In this document: piece by piece, positions 63,117 to 64,000 of the stretch
Layout of the letters: every line of letters begins with the position of its first letter
Position numbering within the stretch: the first letter of the stretch is position 1
DNA from: Pectinophora gossypiella
Taxonomy: Eukaryota; Arthropoda; Insecta; Lepidoptera; Gelechiidae
Reading direction: 5' to 3'
DNA length: 64,000 nt
Assembly (NCBI RefSeq): GCF_024362695.1
Contig: NC_065406.1
Span: 13,826,001 to 13,890,000, forward strand
Notes under the pieces: model-generated
Databases searched by the model: none
What the model saw: only the letters and a program-made list of their open reading frames with translations
Told to the model about the DNA's origin: nothing
Made by a program: the position numbers and the translations under genes

Positions 63117-64000
63117 TATTTCCCTTTTTTATGACGTATGTGGGGATGGCGTCATACAATACAATTGGTAAGCAGAAAATAAAATTGGTTGGTGTCGCGG
63201 TTTGGTACGAAACCTTAGAAATAACGCACTAGCGCTAAAATCATGTGTAATTGTAACCCTAGCGGAAGAAACTAACAACTTATGACAGATATCTTTGACA
63301 TTCACGCCATTTGTGTTGCCATCCCTAATAATTGTACAGGGATAGGTTTCTTACCAAATATAATTTTATTTTTCCTCTGTACTTTGTAAATATGGATTTA
63401 AAATCACGAATAGAACGTGGATGTCCGTGATTAGCACAAACCACTTGCGAGCACTTATTGTTTGTAACTAAAATGAATCGGATAATAAATTGTTTGAAAA
63501 TTTACTTCGGTGTTTTGTTCATGTTTATATAACCTTTCAACTTTATGTATAAAAAAATCTTAGCTACATACCAAGTTTGGCCACGTCATATGTATTTAGT
63601 TTTATAAAACAAAAAATCGCGATCCCTAGTGACTAATACGAAACCCAGTTCAGGAATTTCTGATTTAGACTATAGTGAAACCCAGCGGGGGTGAGGCAAA
63701 GCTAGCTCGGTACCGATATGAAGTGCGGGGCGATGTGTCCGTTCTATATAATGCACTATTATTCGTTACTCTATGGTATGAATTTTCTGTGTCGAAATAA
63801 AAATATCTTCTCAATATCGCTGTTGCCACATGCAACCGTATATTTTATTACACCGTTATCATTATTTATTACATTTAAAAAGCCTAAAAGTTTAACAAAG
63901 TATTTACAAGACGAGACTATTATTTACAAGTGATGTCTACAAGGAGTTCAAATAGATATAATTTCTATATTAAAAATTGAAACATGTCAAACAACGTTCA
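63117..64000. other. No recognised gene
   Basis: 63660-63770 (CCCAGCGGGGGTGAGGCAAA, GAAGTGCGGGGCGATGTGTC) looks like dispersed-repeat sequence but has no partner here. The 71-residue frame after it has no domain. Confidence 0.4.

Overview
The window looks like nuclear DNA of an insect, most likely a moth or butterfly (Lepidoptera). It is AT-rich, and its one conventional gene has five exons with GT-AG introns. Almost everything else is dispersed repeats of kinds common in lepidopteran genomes: several tRNA-headed SINEs, 5'-truncated LINE ends (including an RTE-type reverse-transcriptase tail), TA-flanked MITEs and one intact Tc1 transposon. There are no bacterial operons, rRNA genes, stand-alone tRNA genes or CRISPR arrays. 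The lepidopteran assignment is inference from repeat style and protein similarity; no database could be searched.

Layout. Positions 1 to about 55,850 are gene-poor and repeat-rich. Bare stretches are listed as such. From 55,968 to 60,604 (+) lies a complete TMBIM4/Lifeguard-4 (Golgi anti-apoptotic protein) gene coding for 246 residues, with repeat fragments in introns 2 to 4. From 61,481 to 63,116 (+) lies a complete Tc1-like DD34E transposon with perfect 27-bp inverted ends, a TA duplication and an uninterrupted 342-residue transposase. It sits about 0.9 kb downstream of the TMBIM4 stop.

Working names for repeats. SINE-A: composite of tRNA-like and 5S-rRNA-like sequence, about 294 bp, four copies. 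SINE-B: tRNA-headed, 3' end near CACACGATAGAAGAAG, many copies. SINE-C: tRNA-headed, 3' end GGGACGTATATAGGCTG. SINE-D: tRNA-headed, B box GGTTCGAATCC, 3' part AGGTTAGGTAAGCGGACC. SINE-E and SINE-F: single tRNA-headed copies. LINE-Q, LINE-J, LINE-W and LINE-R: C-terminal pieces of non-LTR retrotransposons (R is RTE-like). Retro-P: A-tailed retroposon. Repeat-T: 3' end AATAAAGATATTTTTG. M1 to M10: MITE-like or other repeats. T1: an unclassified 2.9-kb inverted-repeat element at 43,251-46,195.

The most interesting material is the nested insertion structure. (i) SINE-A carries the 5S rRNA box A and box C sequences at what I recall as the exact 5S spacing (33 nt), fused behind a tRNA-like A box, and all four copies have visible target duplications. 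(ii) T1 interrupts a SINE-B copy with a 4-bp ACCT duplication, has 14-bp inverted ends and many TTCTGTGG octamers, and I cannot assign it to a superfamily. A second element, hAT-like, interrupts the same SINE. (iii) SINE-A, B and C have different ends but share a central segment, which suggests module exchange.
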